Made by a program: the position numbers and the translations under genes | Source of the DNA: Mycobacterium kyogaense | GTDB lineage: Bacteria; Actinomycetota; Actinomycetes; Mycobacteriales; Mycobacteriaceae | DNA: 64,000 nucleotides | Assembly: GCF_003254575.1 (NCBI RefSeq) | Contig: NZ_QJUA01000022.1 | Coordinates: 1 to 64,000 of the forward strand | Direction: 5' to 3' | The notes under the pieces: model-generated | The model's database searches: none | What the model was told of the DNA's origin: nothing | Seen by the model: only the letters and a program-made list of their open reading frames with translations | Shown: positions 53,578 to 63,125 of the stretch, piece by piece | Layout: the number at the start of each line of letters is the position of its first letter | Position numbering within the stretch: the stretch's first letter is position 1

Positions 53578-54489
53578 CTACGTCTTGTCCGGGTCGATGG
53601 CGTCCTTGAGCTTGCCCATCACACCCTTCTCCGTGCCGAACGCGGGCGTGCGCGGCTCCCCCATCGCCCCGTCATAGGTGCAGTACAGCTTCGGGTCCGG
53701 TGGCGGACCGGACTGCATGTCGCCCAGAGGTTGCGGATCAGCGAGGAACTTGCCGGTGTGACGGCCGTCCGGCAGCGGCCCGTGCGCCCACCGGCCCTTG
53801 TCGGCGTCCGCGCCGTCGGACAGGTGCCACAGGGTGCTGGCGTGCTCCTCGAACTCCTCGTCGAACAGGTCGTTGGGTGCCACGACGCCCTCCAAACCGT
53901 CAGCCTGCAACTCTTCGATGGCAGCCAGCCACATGTTCTGGTGGTAGGTGTCGCGCGCCAGATTGAACTTCAACATCGCCTTGACACCGGGATCGTTCGT
54001 CATGTGCCACAGCCGCGCGGTCTGCACCCGGCCCTGCGCCTCGGCGGCGACGTTGGCGTAGAAGTCAGCCAGCAGATTTCCTGACGCCACAATGAATTTC
54101 CCGTTCCAGGGCGACCCTTGGCTGTCCGACAGCGTCGGTGCGCCACCGGACATGATGGCCTGCTGCGGGTCCATTCCACCCATCACGGCCGCGACCACCG
54201 GATCGCCGAGAGCGTTCTCGGTGGCGTCGGTGGCCGGTGCGCCTTCGAGCAGCCGGGCACACATCGTCGCGATCATCTCGACATGGCCGATCTCCTCTGT
54301 CGCCACGTCCATGATCAGGTCTTTGTATTTGCCCTTCATGCGGCAGTTCCAACCCTGCATCAGGTACTGCATCGTCACGGTCATCTCGCCGAAGGCGCCA
54401 CCGAGCAGTTCTTGCAGCCTGCGTGCGTAGACCGGGTCCGGCTTCTCGGGCTTGACGTCGAATTGCAGGTAATCGGTATGTCGGAACAT
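53578..54489 (-). CDS. Manganese catalase
   Basis: 303 residues. All five dimanganese ligands of the family are in place: E35 (GGAFGEM), E66 and H69 (ATEEIGHVEM), E150 (AAEAQGR) and H183 (DTYHQNMW); the first three have the same numbering as in the Lactobacillus enzyme. It decomposes hydrogen peroxide without haem. The ATG at 54489 follows GGAG. The C-terminal tail after residue 230 is a typical substrate-channel extension. Grouped with DUF5709 and DUF8129 genes as a stress set. Confidence 0.93.
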   Translation of the reverse strand: MFRHTDYLQFDVKPEKPDPVYARRLQELLGGAFGEMTVTMQYLMQGWNCRMKGKYKDLIMDVATEEIGHVEMIATMCARLLEGAPATDATENALGDPVVAAVMGGMDPQQAIMSGGAPTLSDSQGSPWNGKFIVASGNLLADFYANVAAEAQGRVQTARLWHMTNDPGVKAMLKFNLARDTYHQNMWLAAIEELQADGLEGVVAPNDLFDEEFEEHASTLWHLSDGADADKGRWAHGPLPDGRHTGKFLADPQPLGDMQSGPPPDPKLYCTYDGAMGEPRTPAFGTEKGVMGKLKDAIDPDKT

Positions 54490-54689
54490 CGAATCGACTC
54501 CACATCAAAAGGTCGGGTGAGCGTGGCCTGCCGGCGAGAGGGCGGCGCTGCGCCGGCGGTGGGGGCCAGATACCCGTGGTGAAGGCGCTAAACCGAATTC
54601 CCGCAGCCATTCCTGCAGCCGATGCCAGACGTTTGCGCGGCAGTCGCTCGGGTAGCGGACCGACGATGATGTCGACCCGAGGTGGCCCC

Positions 54690-55202
54690 ATGAGAACCAC
54701 GCTGATGCGTCCCCGGACGCCTGCACCGACCGTGGTGCCGATGATCTCCCCGGTGATGTCACTGTTGCAGGCGGTGGCTCGCGACGGCGCACAGCTCATT
54801 CCCGGAACCACAGGCTGCGGCATCACCCTGATGGCGAGCGACGGACGACGGATCACCTCGGCGGGCAGCGACCACGTCGCCGAGCGCCTCACCTCACTTC
54901 ACGACCAGCACCCGAACAACCCCAGCGCCAGCGCGTGGGCCCACCGGTGTGTGCGACGGGCGCAGAGCTCCGTGACCCGCGCCGCGTGGGCCGGGTGGAT
55001 GGCGCACGCCCGACGGCGCGGGGTGCGCTCGGTCGTCACCGCGCCACTCTGCGTTGCGGATCGCCGGCTGGGGACCGTGCTGTTGTACTCGACGACCAGG
55101 AACACCTTCCGCCGCGAGCACGACGGGGCACTCGCGGCGTTCGCCGAGGCGATCGCAATCGGCATCGACCATTGTCAGAGCGAGCAGAGCGGGACCGGGT
55201 GA
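54690..55202 (+). CDS. GAF-domain protein
   Basis: 170 residues from the ATG at 54690; an in-frame start at 54576 exists but its extra residues look non-coding. The body (LLQAVARDGAQLIPGTTGCGITLMASDGRR ... VVTAPLCVADRRLGTVLLYSTTRNTF) is a GAF domain of the type preceding ANTAR domains in mycobacterial regulators, but no ANTAR domain follows. It may be a stand-alone sensor domain or a truncated GAF-ANTAR protein. Divergent from the manganese catalase. Confidence 0.7.
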   Translation: MRTTLMRPRTPAPTVVPMISPVMSLLQAVARDGAQLIPGTTGCGITLMASDGRRITSAGSDHVAERLTSLHDQHPNNPSASAWAHRCVRRAQSSVTRAAWAGWMAHARRRGVRSVVTAPLCVADRRLGTVLLYSTTRNTFRREHDGALAAFAEAIAIGIDHCQSEQSGTG

Positions 55203-55241
55203 CCGTTGTCGCGTATCGCGCGTTGGCTACCGTCTGAAGGT

Positions 55242-55661
55242 ATGCATCCCTTCCGCCAGGCCGTAGAGGCACGCGACGCGGCCGCCATCGAGGCGCTGCT
55301 CGCCGACGACGTCGTCTTCACCAGCCCAGTCGCGTTCAAGCCCTACCCCGGCAAGCCGATCACCGCAGCGATCCTGCGCGCGGTGATGCGGGTGTTCGTC
55401 GACTTCCGCTACATCAGGGAGATCGGCGACGCCACCAGCTCTGATCATGCGCTCCTGTTCGAGGCCACGGTCGACGGCAAGAAGATCACCGGCTGCGATT
55501 TCCTCCACGTCGACGAGAACGGTCTGATCGACGATCTGATGGTGATGGTGCGACCACTCTCGGGCGCCACCGCGCTGGCCGAAGCGATGGGTGCACAGTT
55601 CGACCGCATCCAACGCGAGGCAGCCGAGGCTCACTCCGATCCCGCGATCCACACGGACTGA
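55242..55661 (+). CDS. NTF2-like (SnoaL-type) protein
   Basis: 139 residues. The N-terminus MHPFRQAVEARDAAAIEALLADDVVFTSPVAFKPYPG and the cone-shaped alpha-beta pattern fit the NTF2/SnoaL-like superfamily, which includes isomerases, cyclases and binding proteins. No substrate can be assigned. The stop overlaps the start of the PHP gene by one base (TGATG), implying coupled translation. Confidence 0.78.
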   Translation: MHPFRQAVEARDAAAIEALLADDVVFTSPVAFKPYPGKPITAAILRAVMRVFVDFRYIREIGDATSSDHALLFEATVDGKKITGCDFLHVDENGLIDDLMVMVRPLSGATALAEAMGAQFDRIQREAAEAHSDPAIHTD

Positions 55662-56485
55662 TGCTGCCCTCCGACAATCACGTGCACACCCGGTGGTCCT
55701 GGGACACTGCCGGCACCTCGACGATGGAGGCCACCTGCCGCCGAGCGGTCGAGCTGGGCCTGCCCGCGGTGGCGTTCACCGAGCACGTGGATTTCACCGC
55801 GTGGGGCGATGACGACGCCGCGACCCCGGGGATGGCGGTCGGTGACCGACCCCGCGTCGCGCCGCTCGACATCGACGGATATCTCGCCGACATCGCGGGG
55901 TGCCGCGAGATGTTTCCCGATCTGCGGATCCTGTCGGGGATCGAAGCTGGTGAGCCGCATTGGTTTTCCGGCAGTGTCGCCGCTGTCCTCGCCGCCGGTC
56001 GATTCGATCGGGTGCTGGGAAGTCTGCACGGGATCCCGGTGGCTGGGCGCCTCGAGGGGATCACCAGACGGTTGTTCGCCGAGCACGACCCTCACGAACT
56101 GGTGCGACGTTACTTCGCCGACATGGTCACGTTGATCGAGCGCTCAGATGTGTTCACCGTGCTCGCCCACTGCGACTATCCGCGCCGTTACTGGCCCGCC
56201 GACCGGGTCGGCGCCTACCGCGAGAAGGATTTCGAAGAGCACTACCGGACCGTCTTTCGTACCCTCGCCGGCACCGGCCGCGCGCTGGAGATCAACACCA
56301 AGTCGCCCTTGGCGTCCGTCGATCTCGTGCGGTGGTGGTGGCAGGAAGGCGGCGACGCGGTGTCGTTCGGCAGCGACGCCCATCAACCCGCGCACGTGGG
56401 CAATCGCTTCGACGTCGCGGTCGACATCGTGGAGGCAGCCGGATTCCGGCCAGGACGCGACCCTTTCGACTTCTGGCGGCGCTGA
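55661..56485 (+). CDS. PHP-domain phosphoesterase (histidinol-phosphatase-like)
   Basis: 274 residues. Metal-binding motifs of the PHP fold are visible: DNHVHTRWSWD, FTEHVDF, GIEAGE, LAHCDYPRRY and GSDAHQP. The family hydrolyses phosphate esters, as in HisK-type histidinol phosphatase. No histidine-biosynthesis gene is adjacent, so the substrate is uncertain. Coupled to the NTF2-like gene. Confidence 0.85.
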   Translation: MLPSDNHVHTRWSWDTAGTSTMEATCRRAVELGLPAVAFTEHVDFTAWGDDDAATPGMAVGDRPRVAPLDIDGYLADIAGCREMFPDLRILSGIEAGEPHWFSGSVAAVLAAGRFDRVLGSLHGIPVAGRLEGITRRLFAEHDPHELVRRYFADMVTLIERSDVFTVLAHCDYPRRYWPADRVGAYREKDFEEHYRTVFRTLAGTGRALEINTKSPLASVDLVRWWWQEGGDAVSFGSDAHQPAHVGNRFDVAVDIVEAAGFRPGRDPFDFWRR

Positions 56486-56489
56486 CCGG

Positions 56490-57206
56490 TCAGCGTGTCA
56501 GCGCGGCGACGATGCTCTCGATCAGGTCGACGACGTCGTCGGGACGCGACAGCATCACCAGATGGGAGGAGTCGATCTCGGTGACCGTCGCGCCTGCCCG
56601 CTGATAACCGAACCGTTGCACGTCGGGATTGATCGCGGTGTCCGATGTGCAGACCACCGCCCAGGTGGGCCGTGACCGCCACGCGGCCACCGGCGCGGGC
56701 TCGCTGAATGCCACCGCGGCCAGCGGACGCTGGGAGACAGCGAGCACCGCCATCAGCTTCGGATCGACGTCCGCACCGACCACCGCCGCGAATCGGTCCG
56801 GGTCGACCGTGACATCGATTCCGTCGGAGCTGTCCCCCGTTGCCGGAAAGGGCCGCTGCACCAGCGCCGACGGCAGGTCGGAATCCGGGAAGCCGCCCTG
56901 CATCTGTGCGAGGCTCTCCCCTTCCTCCAGGGCGTAGCCCGCCAGATACAGCAGTCCGACCACGTTCTCGGCGTCACCGGCCACCGTGATGACCGCACCA
57001 CCGTAGGAATGACCGACCAGAAGCACTGGGCCGTCGATGCTCTCGATCACGGCCCGAACCGACACCGCGTCACCGAGCAGGCTGCGGTTGGGCACTGCCA
57101 CCGCGAGAACCGGCAGACCCCTCGCGAGCAGAGCGCTCGTGACAGGCGAGTAGCTCGATGCGTCGGCGAATGCGCCGTGGACGAGAACGACTGTGGGAGT
57201 GGACAA
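56490..57206 (-). CDS. Alpha/beta hydrolase (salicylate esterase-like)
   Basis: 238 residues. Oxyanion strand VVLVHGAFADASSY, nucleophile elbow GHSYGGAV (S67) and catalytic histidine in DSSHLVMLSRP. The likely start is a TTG at 57206, with AGGAGG six bases upstream, which outweighs longer frames. The compact lid region and SSHLVMLSRPDDV end are typical of the plant-type methylesterase/EstC group. It follows another alpha/beta hydrolase gene on the same strand with a 31-bp gap. Confidence 0.85.
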   Translation of the reverse strand: MSTPTVVLVHGAFADASSYSPVTSALLARGLPVLAVAVPNRSLLGDAVSVRAVIESIDGPVLLVGHSYGGAVITVAGDAENVVGLLYLAGYALEEGESLAQMQGGFPDSDLPSALVQRPFPATGDSSDGIDVTVDPDRFAAVVGADVDPKLMAVLAVSQRPLAAVAFSEPAPVAAWRSRPTWAVVCTSDTAINPDVQRFGYQRAGATVTEIDSSHLVMLSRPDDVVDLIESIVAALTR

Positions 57207-57237
57207 CCGAACCTCCTGGGATCGAGGACGTGCGCGA

Positions 57238-58062
57238 TCAGGACCGGATGAAGTCCAGCAGATCGGCGTTGATGACGTCGGCATGGGTGGTCGGCATACC
57301 GTGTGGATACCCCGCGTAGGTCTTCAGGGTTCCGTTGGGCAGGAGCTCGGCCGAGAGCGGCCCCGCGTCGGCGTAGGGCACCACCTGGTCGTCATCGCCG
57401 TGCATGACCAGTACGGGCAGTGTGATCTGCCGCAGATCCTCGGTGAAGTCGGTCTGGGAGAAGGCGACCACGCCGTCGTAGTGCGCGATCGCGCCGCCCA
57501 TCATGCCCTGTCGCCACCAGTTGGCGATCACCGCTTCGATCGGTTCCACTCCATCGCGATTGAACCCGTAGAACGGGCCTTCGGGCACTGCCCGGTAGAA
57601 CGCGGACCGGTTGGTCGCGACCTGCGTCTGGAAATCATCGAACACCGACTTGGGCAACCCGCCGGGGTTGGCCTCGGTCTGCACCATCAGCGGCGGGACC
57701 GCGGCGATCAGCGCCGCCTTCGCCGCGCGGTCCTGACCATGGCGGGCCAGGAAGCGCACCACTTCGCCACCGCCGGTGGAATGCCCGACGTGGATTGCGT
57801 CGCGCAGGTCGAGATGCTGTACGACAGCCGCGAGATCGTCGGCGTAGTGGTCCATGTCGTGACCGTCGCCGACTTGGCTCGAGCGGCCGTGCCCACGGCG
57901 GTCGTGTGCGATGACGCGGCAACCGTGGCCGAGGAAGAACATCATCTGGGCGTCCCAGTCGTCCGCCGACAGTGGCCAACCGTGACTGAACACGATCGGC
58001 TGCCCCGACCCCCAATCCTTGTAGAAGATGTCGACTCCATCGGATGTGGTGATGATCGGCAT
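57238..58062 (-). CDS. Non-haem chloroperoxidase-type alpha/beta hydrolase
   Basis: 274 residues starting MPIITTSDGVDIFYKDWGSGQP, the hallmark start of cofactor-free haloperoxidases/esterases. Catalytic elements: oxyanion FSHGWPLSADDW, nucleophile GHSTGGGE (S95), acid in HGDDDQVVP and histidine in YPHGMPTTHADV. It probably acts as an esterase or perhydrolase in the cytosol. Divergent from the glycosyltransferase gene. Confidence 0.9.
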   Translation of the reverse strand: MPIITTSDGVDIFYKDWGSGQPIVFSHGWPLSADDWDAQMMFFLGHGCRVIAHDRRGHGRSSQVGDGHDMDHYADDLAAVVQHLDLRDAIHVGHSTGGGEVVRFLARHGQDRAAKAALIAAVPPLMVQTEANPGGLPKSVFDDFQTQVATNRSAFYRAVPEGPFYGFNRDGVEPIEAVIANWWRQGMMGGAIAHYDGVVAFSQTDFTEDLRQITLPVLVMHGDDDQVVPYADAGPLSAELLPNGTLKTYAGYPHGMPTTHADVINADLLDFIRS

Positions 58063-58175
58063 TGACGTCCATTTCGTCGGTGTGGTCGATGGCCTTTCTG
58101 CATTAAACCCTTTCTGAGTTCGGCACGCTGCGAGCCCGTCATTGACGATTCCTATGGGAACCACGACGGCGAACT

Positions 58176-59558
58176 ATGACCGCAGGATCACCTCACCCAC
58201 CTTCGGCGGTCACCCCGAGTACCTTCTCTGACATGGCATCGCACCCGTTGACGATCATGTTCTGGCCGGAGTCGGCCTACGGACCGACAAATCAGTGCAT
58301 CGGCCTGGCATCGATCCTGCGCGATCGCGGCCACCGGATCGTCTTCGCCGCCGAATCGTCGTGGGCCGGAAAGATCGCGCCGTTCGGCTTCGTAGAGGAG
58401 CTCGTCGACCTGGCCGAGCCCTCGTCTGATGCGGCCGAGGACGACGCCGGCGCCTTCTGGACCCAGTTCATCGCCGAGACTGCGCCCGAGTTCCGCAAGC
58501 CGACGATCGAACAGCTCGCCACTTTCATCCAGCCCACGTTCCAGGCCCTCATCGACGGCGCCCGGTACTGCGAACCACGATTGCGCGAGATCATCGCCGC
58601 GCACCGTCCCGACGTCATCGTCGAGGACAACGTCGTGCTCTTCCCGGCGCTGGCCACCGCGGGCGTTCCGTTCGTCCGGGTCGTGTCGTGCAGCCCGTTG
58701 GAGGTTCCCGGCCCCGATGTACCGCCCCCCTTCTCGGGGCTGCCCAGCGGCGATCCCGCGCAATGGCGTTCCTACCGTGAGGAATTCGAGAGGACGCTGC
58801 GCCCGATGTGGGCCGACTTCGACGCCTGGGTACGGGAACAGGGCGCCGCGGCCCTGCCCGACCTGGAGTTCATGCCACGCGACAACGCGGCCAACCTGTA
58901 CGTCTATCCGGCCGAAGCCGACTACGTGGATCTGCGCCCGCTGGGTGATACCTGGACACGCATGGACTCCAGCGTCCGCAAAACCGACGAGGCCTACGCG
59001 GTGCCTGCCGAGGTGGCCGACCGGCCGGCCGACAGCGCACTGATCTACCTGTCCCTGGGGTCTCTCGGCGGTGCTGATGTCGCCCTCATGCAGCGGCTCG
59101 TGGACGTCCTCGGCACCACCCGCCACCGCTACATCGTCAGCAAGGGCCCGCAGGCTGATCGAATAGCTTTGGCCGACAACATGGTCGGTGCGCAGATGCT
59201 GCCGCAGACCAAGGTCATCCCCCAGGTCGACCTCGTCATCTCACACGGCGGGAACAACACCGTGACAGAGACGCTGCACTTCGGCAAGCCGCTGATCGTG
59301 CTTCCCCTGTTCTGGGACCAGTACGAGAACGCCCAGCGCATAGACGAACTCGGCTGGGGTGTCCGACTGGACACCTACGGCTTCGCCGACGACGAGCTCA
59401 CCGACGCCGTGGAGCGCCTTCTCGACAACACGGCGCTGCGGGAGCGCCTCGCCGGGCTCGGCGCCGCGATTCGGCAGCGGGACGGGTTGCGGGTCGGCGC
59501 GGATGCCATCGAGAGAGTGGGGGCACGGGTGGGTAGCACGCACCCACCCGTTCGATGA
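58176..59558 (+). CDS. GT1-family glycosyltransferase (MGT/UGT-like)
   Basis: 460 residues; an internal ATG at 58233 would give 441 and starts right at the conserved LTIMFWPESAYGPTNQ. The C-terminal nucleotide-sugar-binding motif is SHGGNNTVTETLHFGKPLIVLPLFWDQYENA, as in macrolide and UDP-glucuronosyl transferases. It transfers a sugar to a small lipophilic acceptor. Its stop overlaps the next gene's start (ATGA), so it is the first gene of a three-gene operon with an aminosugar kinase and a SIS protein. Confidence 0.88.
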   Translation: MTAGSPHPPSAVTPSTFSDMASHPLTIMFWPESAYGPTNQCIGLASILRDRGHRIVFAAESSWAGKIAPFGFVEELVDLAEPSSDAAEDDAGAFWTQFIAETAPEFRKPTIEQLATFIQPTFQALIDGARYCEPRLREIIAAHRPDVIVEDNVVLFPALATAGVPFVRVVSCSPLEVPGPDVPPPFSGLPSGDPAQWRSYREEFERTLRPMWADFDAWVREQGAAALPDLEFMPRDNAANLYVYPAEADYVDLRPLGDTWTRMDSSVRKTDEAYAVPAEVADRPADSALIYLSLGSLGGADVALMQRLVDVLGTTRHRYIVSKGPQADRIALADNMVGAQMLPQTKVIPQVDLVISHGGNNTVTETLHFGKPLIVLPLFWDQYENAQRIDELGWGVRLDTYGFADDELTDAVERLLDNTALRERLAGLGAAIRQRDGLRVGADAIERVGARVGSTHPPVR

Positions 59559-60760
59559 CATCTGCGCCGCCGGTGGACTGGTTGGACCTGTCGGACGGGC
59601 ATCGACTCGCCATCGTGGCTGCCGGGTCCGCCCGCTCGGCGCTCCCGATGGCCCGGCGTGGCGGTTGGCACCGCGCGCGCCCCGGCGAGGGCGCGTCTAC
59701 GGCGTTGCTGAGAGTGCTTGCCGCACAACCGGGAGACCGTCAGATCGGACGTTTCCACGTCCGGTCGTGGGCGGCTCGCACACTCGAGGGCGAACGCGCG
59801 ATGAACGTGGACCAGACGAACGAGTCCGTGATCGTCGGCGACCAGGCTGTGGTGAAGTGGGCGGTGCATCTGCAGGATGGCCCACATCCGGCGCCCCAGC
59901 GCATCACCACACTGCGGGACGCCGGCTTCACGGGAATACCGCAGCCGTGGGGCGTGATCACCTGGCAGGCTCCCGACGGGGAGGAGACGGTGACCGCGTA
60001 CGTCGACGAGTACCTGCCCGGTGCGGTGGACGGATGGACCTGGGCGGTGGAGATGATGACCGCCGCGACACGTGACGCCGAGCCCGGCGCGACTGCGGCG
60101 ACCGCACGTCAGCTCGGCGTGCTCGTCGCCGACATGCATTCCGCGCTCGCCGTCACCGCATCGACCGCCACCTCCGCCGATGCGCACCGGTGGCACATGG
60201 CCGCCACCGCGACGCTCGAAACGGCCTGTGCCATAACCGGATCGGCGAGTGCTGAGGTGCTGCGAGCACATCGAGCGCAGGTGGCCGAAGAACTCGCGCT
60301 GCTCGCGTCACTGACGGGCGCGGCGGTACTGGACGGGCACGGCGATCTCCACGTCGGCCAGGTGCTGCGCAGCGAAGAGAAGCTGTTCGTCACCGATTTC
60401 GACGGCAACCCTGTGCTCACCGCCGCGGAGCGGATGTACCCCATTCCGGCGGTCGTCGACGTCGCAGGAATGGTGCAGTCGCTGGCCCACGTCGCCATCG
60501 TGGCCCGTCGATACACCACGCTGGACCCCGGCGCGCTGCACGCGGTGGAAGCGGCGACACGACGCGTCTTCGTGCAGGCCTACACCACCCGACTGACCGC
60601 CGGCGGGCACGGAGATCTTTTCGACCCGCGCCCGCTGCGCGCGCTGCGCCTGGTGCAGGTCATGCGGGACATGATCTATGCGGCACAGCATCTTCCACGC
60701 TGGATGTATGTCCCCGATGCCGCCCTGCCCGCCCTGCTCGACGACGAGGAGCGACTGTGA
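59555..60760 (+). CDS. Glucosamine/malto-kinase-like phosphotransferase
   Basis: 401 residues. Unusual N-terminal ~90 residues as in actinobacterial maltokinase/glucosamine-kinase proteins, then an APH-type kinase core with catalytic loop LDGHGDLHVGQVL and metal-binding VTDFDGNP. The mycobacterial-type aminosugar kinases have this layout and phosphorylate glucosamine at position 6. The adjacent SIS-domain gene, likely handling amino-sugar phosphate, supports glucosamine as substrate. Coupled to both neighbours by 4-bp overlaps. Confidence 0.8.
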   Translation: MTSAPPVDWLDLSDGHRLAIVAAGSARSALPMARRGGWHRARPGEGASTALLRVLAAQPGDRQIGRFHVRSWAARTLEGERAMNVDQTNESVIVGDQAVVKWAVHLQDGPHPAPQRITTLRDAGFTGIPQPWGVITWQAPDGEETVTAYVDEYLPGAVDGWTWAVEMMTAATRDAEPGATAATARQLGVLVADMHSALAVTASTATSADAHRWHMAATATLETACAITGSASAEVLRAHRAQVAEELALLASLTGAAVLDGHGDLHVGQVLRSEEKLFVTDFDGNPVLTAAERMYPIPAVVDVAGMVQSLAHVAIVARRYTTLDPGALHAVEAATRRVFVQAYTTRLTAGGHGDLFDPRPLRALRLVQVMRDMIYAAQHLPRWMYVPDAALPALLDDEERL

Positions 60761-61737
60761 AACCCGATGCCTTCATGACCGATCTGACGCGCAAGCCCGA
60801 GGTCCTGGCGCGCCTGGCCCCGATGCTGGCGGAAGGGAACCCGTGGGAGCGCGTGGTCCCCGCCGATACCGAACGGGTCGTGTTCATCGGCATGGGTTCG
60901 TCGAACTATGCGGGCGCGGTGGCCGCGGCCCGGTTGCGAGCGCGCGGCATCACTGCGGTCGCCGAACTCGCATCGTCGGCACTGTTGCCCGACTGGGGCC
61001 CGCGGACGCTGGTCGTCGCGACGTCAGCAAGCGGCGGATCCGCCGAGACGTTGGATGCCTTGACACGCCTACCCGGAGGTGCCGCCACCGTGGCGCTGAC
61101 GAACACACCGGGCTCCCCACTCACCGAGCGCTGCGATGCGGTCGTCACGCTCGAGGCCGATGTCGAGCGCGGTGGAGTGGCATGCCGCAGCTATCAGCAC
61201 ACCCTGGCCGTGCTGATGGCCCTCGAATGTCACCTGCTCGGCACCGACACCACTGCGCTCGCGGCCACGATCGACAGTGCCGCCGCCGCGAGCACCTACC
61301 TCCTGGACAGCGAATCTTCCTGGCTTCCCGAGGTTTCCGAGCTGCTCCTCGGCCCGTCGGGTAGTCACCTCGCCGCGCCCGCGCACCGCTTGTGCTCGGC
61401 CCAGCAGGGCGCCCTGATGGTGCGCGAAGGACCGCGTCTGCCCGCCGCGGCGTGCGAGACCGGCGACTGGAGCCACGTCGACGTCTACCTCACCAAGACC
61501 ACCGACTACCGGCTGCTGATCTTCGCCGGTTCCCCGTGGGAGGCGCAGCTGGCCGAGTGGACCACCGCGCGGGGCAGCACCGTGGTCGCGGTCGGTGGGG
61601 ACGTCCCCGGCGCACAGTATGTGCTCCGCTACCCGGGCGACTCTGACGACGACGTCGCTCTGCTCACCGAAGTACTGGTGCCCGAGATGGTCGCGGGCCG
61701 TCGGTGGCAACAGATCACTCAGGAGACCGTTGACTGA
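60757..61737 (+). CDS. SIS-domain sugar-phosphate isomerase/deaminase-like protein
   Basis: 326 residues with two SIS domains, as in the isomerase half of GlmS and in AgaS/NagB-II proteins. Motifs: IGMGSSNYAGAV (phosphosugar loop) and TSASGGSAETLDAL. The GTG start overlaps the kinase stop. It probably interconverts glucosamine-6-phosphate and fructose-6-phosphate after the kinase acts. The glutaminase domain of GlmS is absent. Its 3' end overlaps a convergent gene by 23 bp. Confidence 0.85.
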   Translation: MKPDAFMTDLTRKPEVLARLAPMLAEGNPWERVVPADTERVVFIGMGSSNYAGAVAAARLRARGITAVAELASSALLPDWGPRTLVVATSASGGSAETLDALTRLPGGAATVALTNTPGSPLTERCDAVVTLEADVERGGVACRSYQHTLAVLMALECHLLGTDTTALAATIDSAAAASTYLLDSESSWLPEVSELLLGPSGSHLAAPAHRLCSAQQGALMVREGPRLPAAACETGDWSHVDVYLTKTTDYRLLIFAGSPWEAQLAEWTTARGSTVVAVGGDVPGAQYVLRYPGDSDDDVALLTEVLVPEMVAGRRWQQITQETVD

Positions 61738-62932
61738 GAAGAGCCACAGCCTCCGACTGATACGCGTGCTCCGCCCACTGCAGCGGCGTGGTCCCGAAGC
61801 GGTCGTCGACTGCGGACGGGTCCGCGCCGGCGGCGAGTAGCCGCTCGATGAGTGCGAGATTCCCCTCCCAGGCGGCGTGGTGCAGCGGTGTGGCTCCGGA
61901 CTCGTCGCGCTCGTTCGGATCATCGGGAAACTGCTGGTCGGCTATCTCGACGCCGGACACGTCGATGCCGTGACGCTCGAGAAGTGCCAGCCTGTCGGCG
62001 AAGCCGTGGTCGGCCGCCCAGTGCACCTGGCGGCGCCACATCTGCTCTCGCGACTCCATGGCGACCCCGAGCCGACGCTCCCAGGGACTCGGACCCGAGG
62101 TGGCCAGGCCGTGATCGAACAGCACCTCCAGATGCGAGTCGTCGGGCCGGAACATCCTGTTGTACAACGCCTGCTGATCAGCAGGATGGGCGCCACGATC
62201 CAGCAGCAGCGTGGCGAGCGCGGTGGCGTACCGGTGACGCGGTTGCCGTCGCGGCCCCTGCTCCCCTTCCCCGAAGACGCCGGTGAGCGCGGTGAACGGC
62301 GGCGCTATTCCCCGCCACAGGTAGCCGGTGTTCGGGTCCGCGCCTGCATCGAGCAACAGCGTTGCGGCAGCGAGGATCTCCTCGCGGGTCCGGTCCACCG
62401 GGAGTCGGGAGTAACACAGGTACATCAGTGGCGTCCAGCGCAACGGCCCCCCGGCCTCGCGCGCCGCAGCGGCATCGGCGCGCAAGTGGCGTCGCACCGC
62501 GTCGCAGTCTGCTGCCGCCGCCGCGGCCCACACATGCTGGGCCGGCATCGCGGGCGCCGCTGCGAGAATGTCGGCCGCCTGCGCCCACCGGGGCGGAGCA
62601 TCGTCGCCGGTGTACACCAGCACCGCCATGGCGCAGAATCTGTCAGCCGCATCGAGAGAGCTGTCGTCGACGCCGCTGGGATCGACACCCAAGGCGCCGG
62701 CCGCCTCGAGGTAGTGGACGAGGTCCGGCCATCCGGGGAATCCGTACCGGCGGGCCAGCGCCACCTGCGCGTCGTGCAGCGCCACATGCGGCAACACCAC
62801 GTCGGGACGCGGATGGTGACGGCGGATGAACGCCTCGGCGTCAGCATCGCCCGCGCGGGCGCGCCGTTGCAGGTCGCGGGCGTCCGAGCGCAGCCGGGGC
62901 AACGAGGGATTGTCGGGCAGTGCGCTGGCCAT
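61715..62932 (-). CDS. Ankyrin-repeat protein
   Basis: 405 residues. The N-terminal ~130 residues include a helical segment (LPRLRSDARDLQRRARAGDADAEAFIRRHHP). The C-terminal part carries ankyrin repeats, clearest in SGATPLHHAAWEGNLALIERLLAAGADPSAVDDRFGTTPLQWAEHAYQ and LLLDAGADPNTG. Ankyrin proteins act through protein-protein contacts; no enzyme domain is present. Function unknown. Confidence 0.85.
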   Translation of the reverse strand: MASALPDNPSLPRLRSDARDLQRRARAGDADAEAFIRRHHPRPDVVLPHVALHDAQVALARRYGFPGWPDLVHYLEAAGALGVDPSGVDDSSLDAADRFCAMAVLVYTGDDAPPRWAQAADILAAAPAMPAQHVWAAAAAADCDAVRRHLRADAAAAREAGGPLRWTPLMYLCYSRLPVDRTREEILAAATLLLDAGADPNTGYLWRGIAPPFTALTGVFGEGEQGPRRQPRHRYATALATLLLDRGAHPADQQALYNRMFRPDDSHLEVLFDHGLATSGPSPWERRLGVAMESREQMWRRQVHWAADHGFADRLALLERHGIDVSGVEIADQQFPDDPNERDESGATPLHHAAWEGNLALIERLLAAGADPSAVDDRFGTTPLQWAEHAYQSEAVALLSQRSPE

Positions 62933-63106
62933 GGCAGCCTCCTCTCGAGAGGCCCGGCGTCCGCGAGGTCGGGCACAGAGAAGAGGTGGGCCGAAACTGG
63001 TCGTTCTGCAGGGAGGCTGAGCCTCTTCGGGCGGACACCGGGCGGTCCTGCGCGCCCGGCGTCAGCCTACCGCTGCCGTACACCGGATCACCACCGGGCG
63101 CCAAAC

Positions 63107-63125
63107 ATAGGTTAGCCTCACTTAT
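63107..63125 (+). promoter_or_regulatory. IdeR/DtxR iron box
   Basis: ATAGGTTAGCCTCACTTAT matches the 19-bp IdeR consensus at most positions, including the central TTAGCCT. It abuts the start codon of the siderophore-interacting protein gene, so iron-loaded IdeR should block its transcription. Confidence 0.8.

Noticed and set aside
61877..63115. 412-aa rightward frame over the ankyrin gene
   Set aside because: Shadow of the ankyrin gene; no domain pattern.
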